From: Promethearchaeota archaeon
Lineage (GTDB): Archaea; Asgardarchaeota; Lokiarchaeia; Sigynarchaeales; SOKP01
Reading direction: 5' to 3'
Length of the DNA: 38,648 bases
Assembly (NCBI GenBank): GCA_016839905.1
Contig: JAEOTJ010000157.1
Location: 1 to 38,648, forward strand
The translations under genes and the position numbers were made by a program. The notes beneath the pieces are model-generated. The model had not been told where the DNA came from, did not search any database, and saw only the letters and a program-made list of their open reading frames with translations. Positions 24,608-31,675 of this stretch are shown piece by piece (position 1 is the stretch's first letter; each line of letters starts with the position of its first letter).

Positions 24608-24908
24608 GATTACTATTTTAAAAACAACACTTAACAAAGACATAATTGATAAGTTCATCATTGACGAGTATAAACCAATGAGGTCTTGCGAAAGATTTAA
24701 AGAGGGACAAGAGTTCATCATCGATCCCAACTTGGCATCTATTCCAGAGAATTTTTGCGACTGGGCATGGGCAGATATTCGAAAGGATATTATGATGGTA
24801 GCTTCTGGGACAAATCTTAACTGGTTGAAACAATCAGGAACAACGATTGTAGCTTGTACTGATTGGTTCCGACCTGTATATTTTAAAATAGAAAGAATAG
24901 ATAAATAG
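24585..24908 (+). CDS. TIGR04076-family protein
   Basis: A 107-residue protein with the family pattern: N-terminal CKITILKTT, a CERFKEGQEFII segment, PENFCDWAWADIRKDIM, a SGT turn and the C-terminal ACTDWFRPVYFKIER. These proteins are small, conserved and of unknown function. The cysteines (in CKI, CERF, FCDWAW and ACTD) are conserved positions and may bind metal. The start ATG follows GAGGTGA. Being coupled to the small membrane gene, it is probably controlled by the divergent regulator. Confidence 0.8.
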   Translation: MEKLPKCKITILKTTLNKDIIDKFIIDEYKPMRSCERFKEGQEFIIDPNLASIPENFCDWAWADIRKDIMMVASGTNLNWLKQSGTTIVACTDWFRPVYFKIERIDK

Positions 24909-24968
24909 AATTACCTAAATTGGTTTATCTTAGATAAATAATCACATCTAGAAAAAAAAGAAAAGAAT

Positions 24969-25736
24969 TTATTTGTTTAGAGCTGCTTGTATCTGCTTCT
25001 TGAGACTATGTTGATATAATAAAACATCACCATTACATATTACACAGTAAGATCCGTATGGGTAGATAGCATTTTCTTGAGCTTCCTTGCAAGTCTTGAG
25101 CTTAATTGTTTTAACCATATCACCCTTTGGAAGGTCCTTCATTTCATCTACCAAGTCTACAACATAAGGACATTGGTCAGAATAGAAAATTGTAACACCA
25201 GATTCATTTTCTTTCGGCTTTTTCTCAGATAATGGAAAGAACTTCGGTTTAGGTGCGTTCTTATTAAAAATTTTAGCATAAAGTTGAAAATGTGGTTCCA
25301 TTTCATCTACTCTTTCAAATCCCATTTTTTCATATAGCGTCTTTTTAGGGAGCCATCCACCTTTATCTGCGGTCATGCCTACAACACCATACATTCCAGC
25401 ATCCTTGGCATCTTTTATAGCAAGTTCGATGAGATTAGCACCAGACCCCTTACTCTTATGCTTGCCTACAACCCATACACAGTGGATAGCCATCCAGCCA
25501 TCAGCTTTAATACCACGCCAGTTATATTCCCCTGGAATATATTCTATCATACCCCGAGAGGTTTCTTTAGCGCCCTCTTTCACTATGAGTAGCTTATATT
25601 TTAGCCCTTCTTTAAAGCGTTCCTTTATCCATTTAATTTTATTTTGATAACCAGCTAATTTTTTCTTGGTTTTCTTACAAAATAATTCAGATTCATCAAT
25701 ATTATCAACATTAATATCTAATATTTTTGCACACAT
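24969..25736 (-). CDS. GNAT acetyltransferase with YoaP-like C-terminal domain
   Basis: A 255-residue protein. The N-terminal GNAT domain (about 1-155) has the acetyl-CoA-binding loop as VVGKHKSKGSGANLIELAI and the typical TLYEKMGFERVDE end. The C-terminal YoaP-like domain (about 170-250) has FYSDQCPYVVDLV and YPYGSYCVICNGDVL. The same two-domain layout and length are seen in Bacillus YoaP proteins, whose substrate is not established. The gene lies on the minus strand, 44 bp after trmO, and may be co-transcribed with it. Confidence 0.85.
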   Translation of the reverse strand: MCAKILDINVDNIDESELFCKKTKKKLAGYQNKIKWIKERFKEGLKYKLLIVKEGAKETSRGMIEYIPGEYNWRGIKADGWMAIHCVWVVGKHKSKGSGANLIELAIKDAKDAGMYGVVGMTADKGGWLPKKTLYEKMGFERVDEMEPHFQLYAKIFNKNAPKPKFFPLSEKKPKENESGVTIFYSDQCPYVVDLVDEMKDLPKGDMVKTIKLKTCKEAQENAIYPYGSYCVICNGDVLLYQHSLKKQIQAALNK

Positions 25737-25780
25737 TTCTTTACCTCTTATTTATATAAATAAAAAAAATATATTTAGTT

Positions 25781-26308
25781 TTATCCTTCATAATCATCAA
25801 AAAAACCTTGCTCTGTCCACCATTCCAACCCATCTTCTTGCCATTCGGGCCAATCTTTTAACCAAGGAGCTATATGACAGTCCCGAATACGATCACATAT
25901 CGGGAAATAAGCTTTTAAATCGACAACTGGTGTCCCATCAAACGCATCCATTCCTGTAATTTTAACGATCCCCTTTTCCTCATCCACTTCCATAATTGGT
26001 GCTGTAGTAATTGCAATTGGATTAGGTCGATATTCCCCTCTTGATGCAAACAAACCCGTTTCAGGGGTATTTTCACCATAAGGAGGAACCATTGACCATT
26101 TATCTTGATTGCGAATTTCTGGAGTATCATTTTGATGTGCCCACCAAAAAACCATAACGTGACTGAATTTATCCAACTGTTTTAAACCAGAGCGGTATTG
26201 TTTTTTAATATCTAAATAAAAATCCGCATTCATTGGATCTTCCCCTTCGACTCTAACATATCCAATAGGTTTAATTGTATATTCCTCTTTACTTGTCATT
26301 TTTTTCAC
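25781..26308 (-). CDS. trmO: TrmO-type tRNA t6A37 N6-methyltransferase
   Basis: A 175-residue protein of the TsaA/TrmO/VirR beta-barrel family: IKPIGYVR at the start, LDKFSHVMVFWWAHQND, the SAM-binding GLFASRGEYRPNPIAIT and DAFDGTPVVDLKAYFPICD. TrmO methylates threonylcarbamoyl-adenosine 37 in certain threonine tRNAs. The usual TRSPxRPNPI is altered to SRGEYRPNPI but the core is kept. The gene diverges from the GyrI-like gene at 26479. Confidence 0.88.
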   Translation of the reverse strand: MKKMTSKEEYTIKPIGYVRVEGEDPMNADFYLDIKKQYRSGLKQLDKFSHVMVFWWAHQNDTPEIRNQDKWSMVPPYGENTPETGLFASRGEYRPNPIAITTAPIMEVDEEKGIVKITGMDAFDGTPVVDLKAYFPICDRIRDCHIAPWLKDWPEWQEDGLEWWTEQGFFDDYEG

Positions 26309-26478
26309 TTCTTTATATTTTACTTATTCTTTTTGAAAACATTAATTTTTATTTTCTGTTACAAAGAAAAAGAAACTAGTATTTAAATAATATGAATTTA
26401 TTCACTTTTTCTAGGAAGATTTATAAGTACAAAAAACTATAATAATCTTAAGAATAAGATAGGAGTTTCTCTTCTCAA
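26309..26478. promoter_or_regulatory. Divergent promoter region with two TATA-like boxes
   Basis: TTTATAAG at 26420-26427 is placed about 50 bp before the rightward start at 26479. TTATTTAAAT on the minus strand (26381-26390) is placed to serve trmO. No clear dyad is seen. Confidence 0.45.
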
Positions 26479-27003
26479 TTGGAGCCTAAAGTCATAGAAG
26501 CAAAAATCTTTAAACTCTTGGGTTGTGTGTATTTTGGCGATCCATTTCATTCGGCAAAAGGATGGGAAAAGGATAATGAAATTGGGAAAACCTGGGATAG
26601 ATTTGGAAAATTATATTATAAATACAGGGAATTCTTGGATGCTATTAAGTATGGAGAAGCATATGGTTATGAAGTTCATATAGAACCAGATGATTACACA
26701 ACTCACAAGAAATTTCATATCTTTATAGGAATAGAAATTAAAAGCTTGGATTTTTTTCCTTTAGGTATGTTTTATAAAGTCTTTCCAAATACCCAATACC
26801 TCTTTTTTACTTCAAGATATAAGGGTAAAGGTACTGAATATATTTTTTCACAATGGTTACCGGAGTCTGAATATGAAGCATCATATCCTTATATGATGCA
26901 ATCCTACCATCCAGATAGATGGGATGAGAATGATATGGAGAATTCATTAATGGACTGGTTTATTCCTATTAAACTAAAGGAAGAGGGAAATAATGACGAC
27001 TGA
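26479..27003 (+). CDS. GyrI-like effector-binding domain protein
   Basis: A 174-residue protein resembling the stand-alone GyrI-like/AraC effector-binding (Cass2-type) fold. It contains CVYFGDPFHSAKGWEKDNEI, EVHIEP, HIFIGIEIKSLDFFPLGMFY, and the YLFFTSRYKGKG...FSQWLPESEY end, where the family places its drug-binding aromatic and acidic residues. The start is TTG at 26479; AGGAG is 14 bases upstream, so the true start is not certain. It overlaps the following ArsR-like gene by 11 bp. Confidence 0.7.
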   Translation: MEPKVIEAKIFKLLGCVYFGDPFHSAKGWEKDNEIGKTWDRFGKLYYKYREFLDAIKYGEAYGYEVHIEPDDYTTHKKFHIFIGIEIKSLDFFPLGMFYKVFPNTQYLFFTSRYKGKGTEYIFSQWLPESEYEASYPYMMQSYHPDRWDENDMENSLMDWFIPIKLKEEGNNDD

Positions 27004-27382
27004 ATATGTTTATGAACATTTAATTGAATCCTTTAATCAATCTTTCTCGGAGATTACTTTAATAATGAAAACATTAGGTAATGAGAAAAGATTACAGATT
27101 TTGGTATCATTATTGAAAGGTCCGCAAACCTTTGGTACTATTGTGGAGGATTTAATACTAAAGAAGACAGCTGTTTCAAATCATCTTTCCCAAATGATGG
27201 CCGTAAATTTAATTAACAGAGAAGGAAATGGTGTTTATAATATTACTGGAGATGGATTGGAATTTATTAAAGCAATAGAAAAAGCATATAAGCATTCTCC
27301 TACCCGACAGATAAAAAAATTTGAATCTTTACAGAGTAGGGGAATTTCCTCTTCCTTTTTAAATAGATTTTCTCAACCTTAG
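26993..27382 (+). CDS. ArsR-like winged-helix regulator
   Basis: A 129-residue protein. After a short helix comes the typical ArsR/HTH_20 sequence LGNEKRLQILVSLLKGPQTF, then VEDLILKKTAVSNHLSQMMA with the recognition helix, and the wing NLINREGNGVYNITGDGLEF. No metal-binding CxC motif is present. It is translationally coupled to the GyrI-like protein, so the sensor and DNA-binding halves of a BmrR-like regulator may here be two polypeptides. Confidence 0.82.
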   Translation: MTTEYVYEHLIESFNQSFSEITLIMKTLGNEKRLQILVSLLKGPQTFGTIVEDLILKKTAVSNHLSQMMAVNLINREGNGVYNITGDGLEFIKAIEKAYKHSPTRQIKKFESLQSRGISSSFLNRFSQP

Positions 27383-27539
27383 AATTATTCGACATAAAAT
27401 TGGACTCTCCCGAAACGATGAAAAAATGCATTAAATCACCATATTTTAATACCAAATATTTTTATATTTGATTAATTATATATCTATTATATCAAACAAA
27501 TATTTAATTAAAACTCCTACTAATTAAAAGTGATCGAAA

Positions 27540-27695
27540 GTGGAAGATAGAGATGATATTCTTACTTTAGTCAGAAAATTCAAGTCAGAAACTGGGGAAG
27601 AGGCCACTTTTGGCGGAAAAATCTCTGAACGTTTTGAAAATTGGAGAAAAAGTATCCAAAAAAAGGTTGAGATAGCTCCTACTCAAAATATTTGA
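27540..27695 (+). CDS. Small protein, unknown (51 aa)
   Basis: The frame starts at GTG 27540 and stops at 27693-27695: EDRDDILTLVRKFKSETGEE, ATFGGKISERFENWRKSIQK, then a short tail. It is charged, helical, uses less AT-biased codons than the spacer and contains no low-complexity run, so it is probably real. No family is recognised. It precedes the Rab-like GTPase by about 120 bp and could be co-regulated with it. Confidence 0.5.
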   Translation: MEDRDDILTLVRKFKSETGEEATFGGKISERFENWRKSIQKKVEIAPTQNI

Positions 27696-27814
27696 AGATT
27701 TTATTAGAAATTAGAAAGACAAAGGTAAATATATTAGATATTAGATCTTTCTAGATTAATATGCAGTGTTTTATTAAGTAAAACATAATAAAAATTGAAT
27801 TTTTTATTGATATA

Positions 27815-28564
27815 ATGACTGCTTTTAAGTTTAAAGTAATATTATTAGGTGCTGCTAACGTAGGAAAAACGAGCCTAATGCATAGATTCGTGAATGAAAT
27901 ATTTCAGAAAGATTATGCTGCTACGATTGGAGCTCAATTCTTAACAAAATCAGTAAACCTAAATGGACATGAAACGCAGCTTAATATATGGGATATTGCA
28001 GGACAAAAGGGTTTTAGAGATTTGCGGACAACTTTCTATAGAGGTGCAAATGGAGGTTTTTTAGTATTTGATCTTACACGAGAGGAAACATTTAAGGAAT
28101 TGAATGAATGGTATGAGGAAATGGTGCCTGTTCTCCCAAATGATTTACCAATAATAATAATTGGTAATAAATTAGACCTAGTTAAGAAAAAAGGACGAGA
28201 AATACAACCAAAAGACGCAGAAAACTTCGCTAACAACAAGAATAGTATTTATCTTGAGACTTCAGCAAAGAACGGAAATAATGTGGAAAAAGCATTCTTG
28301 GATTTAGCCCGTTTTATAGCTTCTAAAGAAGGATTAATAACTTTGGCTAAAGAAAAACCTAAAAAATTATTAAAAAAATCAGATAGAGAATCTTACATTG
28401 TAAAGAGCAAGATAAAAAATTATATTAAATCTCAGGGATGTAACACGAGTAAGGAACTTTTAAATGGCGACGCACTAAATAATATAATAAAAGAAATTCT
28501 TGATGCTGCAATTGAGAGATCAAAACTTAATAATAGAAAGACCGTACAATCAAAGGATATTTAA
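27815..28564 (+). CDS. Rab/Ras-like small GTPase with C-terminal extension
   Basis: A 249-residue protein. G1 GAANVGKT (12-19), switch-I Thr at about 37, G3 WDIAGQKG (59-66, with Gln64 at the catalytic position), G4 NKLD (118-121) and G5 ETSAK (148-152) are all canonical. The GTPase core ends near residue 170; about 80 extra lysine-rich residues follow. There is no C-terminal prenylation cysteine. The protein is of the Rab-like type common in Asgard archaea, and the cellular role is unknown. The zinc-finger gene at 28570 starts five bases after its stop, indicating an operon. Confidence 0.92.
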   Translation: MTAFKFKVILLGAANVGKTSLMHRFVNEIFQKDYAATIGAQFLTKSVNLNGHETQLNIWDIAGQKGFRDLRTTFYRGANGGFLVFDLTREETFKELNEWYEEMVPVLPNDLPIIIIGNKLDLVKKKGREIQPKDAENFANNKNSIYLETSAKNGNNVEKAFLDLARFIASKEGLITLAKEKPKKLLKKSDRESYIVKSKIKNYIKSQGCNTSKELLNGDALNNIIKEILDAAIERSKLNNRKTVQSKDI

Positions 28565-28569
28565 AAAAA

Positions 28570-28974
28570 ATGACAAGAAAGAAAAAAGAACAATCCCCAT
28601 CCAATAATTTTTGCATTTTATGTGGTAGGCATACAAATGATAGGAAATTTCCAAGTGAGTCATGGACAAATCAATTTTTTGTTTGTATTGAATGTAAAAA
28701 AGTGTGGTGTGGGGCCTGTATGGGACAGGTTTCTGGATTAGGTCCAGGTAAAACTTTTAGAAGTGGAAAAAAAGGTAAGATAAATTGTCCAGATTGTAGT
28801 AAATTAGTTGCAATGGCTAAATTACCTGGTAATCTAACATTTATACAGAGAAAATCTCAAGATTTAAGTTCAGATAACTCACAAGTTCATTTAAGTAAGA
28901 ATTTCTGTAGTTTTTGTGGTGAAAAAATTCTTTCTAATGCTAGTTTTTGTCATGTTTGTGGTACCAAACAATAA
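28570..28974 (+). CDS. Zinc-finger protein (8-Cys module plus C-terminal ribbon)
   Basis: A 134-residue protein with Cys pairs 15/18, 39/42, 47/50 and 73/76, giving CxxC-x20-CxxC-x4-CxxC-x22-CxxC, followed by a second zinc ribbon at 113/116 and 127/130 (CSFCGEKI...CHVCGTKQ). The core VCIECKKVWCGACM closely matches ICQNCKALYCDKCV in the membrane protein at 758. The pairing with the Rab-like GTPase suggests a partner, adaptor or regulator; this is inferred from the operon alone. The gene ends one base from the convergent channel gene. Confidence 0.75.
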   Translation: MTRKKKEQSPSNNFCILCGRHTNDRKFPSESWTNQFFVCIECKKVWCGACMGQVSGLGPGKTFRSGKKGKINCPDCSKLVAMAKLPGNLTFIQRKSQDLSSDNSQVHLSKNFCSFCGEKILSNASFCHVCGTKQ

Positions 28975-28975
28975 T

Positions 28976-30664
28976 TTATTTTTCTCTTTTATGAATTATT
29001 TGTTTACTTAATACAAATCCACATTCCGGACATATCTTATACATTCGATATTCTTCCATTCTACAGAAAAAACTTGATCCTAAAATACCCGCAGGCATAG
29101 TAAATAAAGCTACTCCAAGAAATGCTAAACATACTGTAGCAAATCGTCCTGTTGTAGTTACAGCTACCATATCACCAAACCCCGTCGTAGTGAAAGTAAT
29201 AATACCATACCATAATGTTGCGGGAATGCTTGAAAATTTATTAGGCTGGGCATTCCTTTCTACGTAATAGATTATCGAGGAAGAAAAAAGTAGAAAAATT
29301 ATGCAGAGAATTAATACACTTAGAATTTCTTTTAAACAATCTTTAAATAATAATTTCAATATACTAAAAACATCTAAATAATGTCCAATCTTGAAGACTA
29401 CAAAAAACAGGGGTATCAAAAAGAATTGACGAGCATGGGGGAAATACACTAATGAGATTAGCATTAAAATCAATGCTATAATGACTATAAAATCCACTAT
29501 CGCACCTGGACTTTTAATATAATTCAATCTATCATGATACTCCTCTCTTTCAGATTCAACACAACTCCAAAGACGTATAATATATTCTGCGATGAATATT
29601 ATAATTGAGAAAAAATATGCATAAATCAATATTGGTCTCAATCGTTGAGATAAAACAGGGTTGGTTTCAACTAGAATTGCCAAAACATTCAAGGTTATTA
29701 TGGTCATAAAAAAGAAGAATACAACTAATTGCCCAAACTCTTTTGGAAATTTAAATTGCATTAGATGATAAAGTTTTTTGCGCGGGGTTTTAATACTCTT
29801 TGAATTATTGGGCTTATCCGCTTTTTCTTCCTTAATTTCATCCTCTGGAGCCTCATTCAGAAATTCATCTCTTTTATGCTTGGCATTACATTTTGTGCAA
29901 ACATCGTAATGGGGTCTTCTTTCCTCTATTTCTTCAATAAAACCAGAGCCAAGAACCGCAGCAGGTAAAAAAAAGAGCATTATAGCTATTATTGATATTA
30001 CTCCTGACACAATTTTACCAAAGGGGGTTATTGGAACAATATCTCCATACCCAATTGTAAATAGGTTTATTGAGGTAAAATACATTGAGCTGAATAGATT
30101 AGTAATTTTATCTGGTTGGGCTTCATGTTCCGCTATATAGATCAGAATCGAACCGAAAAATAACAACAACAGTGATAAAATAATAGTTATTAATAATTCT
30201 TCTTTCTTCCGCTTCAATACCGCCCATATAATTTTAAAGGAATCTATATATCGAATTAATTTAAGAAGTGCTACTAAACGGAAAAATAAAGCGAGGATCA
30301 TGAATTCTATATTAAAAATGGCAACTAAAGTAAAAATAAAAGAAATAGCTGAGATCAAATCAATAATGCCTACTACACTTTTCATATATTTTAATCTTAA
30401 AAATTTACCCTCCTCATGATCGGGATTAGCATTACAGCTCCATAGGCGTAATATATATTCTAAAACAAAAATTAAACCTGTAATAATAGATATAATGATG
30501 AAAATCAGAGAAAAATATTGATTTATAATAGGTTCAGTTTGCAATATTCCAGTGATTCCACTTATCAAACTCGCAAAAATTAATAAAAATGCAGCCAGCC
30601 TTGCTGAAGTCGATTTGGAGGTAGGATAATTTAATAAATTAAAAACTTGTTTGCTATTTGACAT
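28976..30664 (-). CDS. Two-repeat (2x6TM) potassium-channel-like protein
   Basis: A 562-residue protein with two tandem 6TM channel units. Repeat I (about 20-260) has filter TIGYGD (203-208), and repeat II (about 310-550) has TTGFGD (493-498). Each unit continues from the pore helix into a matching GS(G/S)F...E..R.Y..C..C ending (CTKC 256-259; CPEC 545-548). S4 of repeat I carries Arg129, Lys135 and Arg138; the matching segment of repeat II keeps only Lys425 and His428. The architecture recalls eukaryotic two-pore channels, but with potassium-type filters. It would form a dimer with four pore loops. Function (voltage gating, ion) is inference. Confidence 0.85.
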   Translation of the reverse strand: MSNSKQVFNLLNYPTSKSTSARLAAFLLIFASLISGITGILQTEPIINQYFSLIFIIISIITGLIFVLEYILRLWSCNANPDHEEGKFLRLKYMKSVVGIIDLISAISFIFTLVAIFNIEFMILALFFRLVALLKLIRYIDSFKIIWAVLKRKKEELLITIILSLLLLFFGSILIYIAEHEAQPDKITNLFSSMYFTSINLFTIGYGDIVPITPFGKIVSGVISIIAIMLFFLPAAVLGSGFIEEIEERRPHYDVCTKCNAKHKRDEFLNEAPEDEIKEEKADKPNNSKSIKTPRKKLYHLMQFKFPKEFGQLVVFFFFMTIITLNVLAILVETNPVLSQRLRPILIYAYFFSIIIFIAEYIIRLWSCVESEREEYHDRLNYIKSPGAIVDFIVIIALILMLISLVYFPHARQFFLIPLFFVVFKIGHYLDVFSILKLLFKDCLKEILSVLILCIIFLLFSSSIIYYVERNAQPNKFSSIPATLWYGIITFTTTGFGDMVAVTTTGRFATVCLAFLGVALFTMPAGILGSSFFCRMEEYRMYKICPECGFVLSKQIIHKREK

Positions 30665-30779
30665 TTGTAAACCTATTTAAAAAAAAACTTTTTTTAATAT
30701 GTTAATTAATTAATTTTTTAATTAATTTTTTAATATTCCTTATCTTGAATAAAAAAGAAATCAGTGGTTTGAAGAATTA

Positions 30780-31325
30780 ATGGATTATCGATTTAAAATT
30801 TGCATTTTTGGTGATGGAGGAGTAGGAAAAACTACTCTAGTTACTCGCTATCTTACGGGGGTATTCGATGCAGACATCCCCATAACGCTAGGTATGAAAT
30901 TTTTCGTTAAAAAGTTAGAAATTATAGAAAAAAAATGTTCTTTACAAATTTGGGACTTCGCCGGGGAGTTAGAGTTTAGAGAACTCTTACCTTCATCTGT
31001 CATTGGTTCATCTGGAGGAATCTTCATGTTTGATATAACAAGATATTCTAGTATAAAAAATTTGAAGGATTACATTACCATATTTAAAGAAAACAATAAT
31101 AATCCTGAAACTATTCCCATTTTATTAATTGGAGGTAAACTGGACTTAGAAAATAAAAGAGCAATCTCTAAAGTGGATTCTCAGGATTTAGCAAAACAAT
31201 ATGGCTTTTCTGATTTTATTGAATGCTCAAGTAAAACTGGTGAAAATGTTAATAAAATATTTATAACATTAACCCAAATGATTTTGGAAAAAGTTAAATT
31301 TGGTATAAATGATAATTCCATATGA
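30780..31325 (+). CDS. Atypical Ras-like small GTPase
   Basis: A 181-residue protein. G1 GDGGVGKT (11-18) and switch-I Thr36 are canonical. G3 is WDFAGELEF, so the catalytic Gln is replaced by Glu63, and G4 reads GGKLD, so the base-contacting Asn is replaced by Gly119. G5 is CSSK (149-152). These changes predict altered nucleotide affinity or hydrolysis. The stop overlaps the ATG of the truncated gene at 31322 as ATGA, and the 615-residue protein follows, so the three form an operon. There is no lipidation motif. Confidence 0.88.
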   Translation: MDYRFKICIFGDGGVGKTTLVTRYLTGVFDADIPITLGMKFFVKKLEIIEKKCSLQIWDFAGELEFRELLPSSVIGSSGGIFMFDITRYSSIKNLKDYITIFKENNNNPETIPILLIGGKLDLENKRAISKVDSQDLAKQYGFSDFIECSSKTGENVNKIFITLTQMILEKVKFGINDNSI

Positions 31326-31660
31326 CCGCACCAAACATTAAAACGATAGATGATTTTTATAATTCAATTCCTAGCTTTCCAAAAGATTTTTTAGAACTTT
31401 CAGAATCCTCACGGAATTTATTACAAATAATATATAAACGGGCTATTATTATTCCCGAATCTCATCTTAAATCTCCTTTAAAACCTCCCTTAATCATTAA
31501 TTTCCATCCAAAAGCATCTCTCTTAAATAATAATATTCATGAGACATCTTTTGCGAAGAAACTTGCTAATAAATTAGGGAAATATTTAATGAAAGAAAAC
31601 TGGATTAATCAATTTCCACGATTTCCAAAAAAAAAAATAAATGAGGTTTTTAACTTATAA
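31322..31660 (+). pseudogene. Truncated copy of the neighbouring 615-aa protein
   Basis: 112 residues that align along their first 85 with the start of the next gene. IKTIDDFYNSIP matches IKTVNEFIEELP. SSRNLLQIIYKRA matches SSRNLLNRLYERA. LKPPLIINFHPKASLLNNNI is the same except for one residue. The copy then diverges after KKLANKLGK into a lysine-rich end and stops. It is either a decaying tandem duplication or a short, functional relative. The first 80 residues are well conserved, so the loss may be recent. It is coupled by ATGA to the GTPase. Confidence 0.65.
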
Positions 31661-31675
31661 TTCTATTTTTCTAGT

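Noticed and set aside
27396..27535. Possible inverted repeat or terminator after the ArsR-like gene
   Set aside because: The arms (around ATTTGAT and ATATCAAAC) match too imperfectly, and similar AT pairs are expected by chance here.
30690..30735. TTAATTAATTTT repeated sequence between channel and GTPase genes
   Set aside because: It is simple AT-rich repetition within a divergent promoter and too low in complexity to support an operator call.
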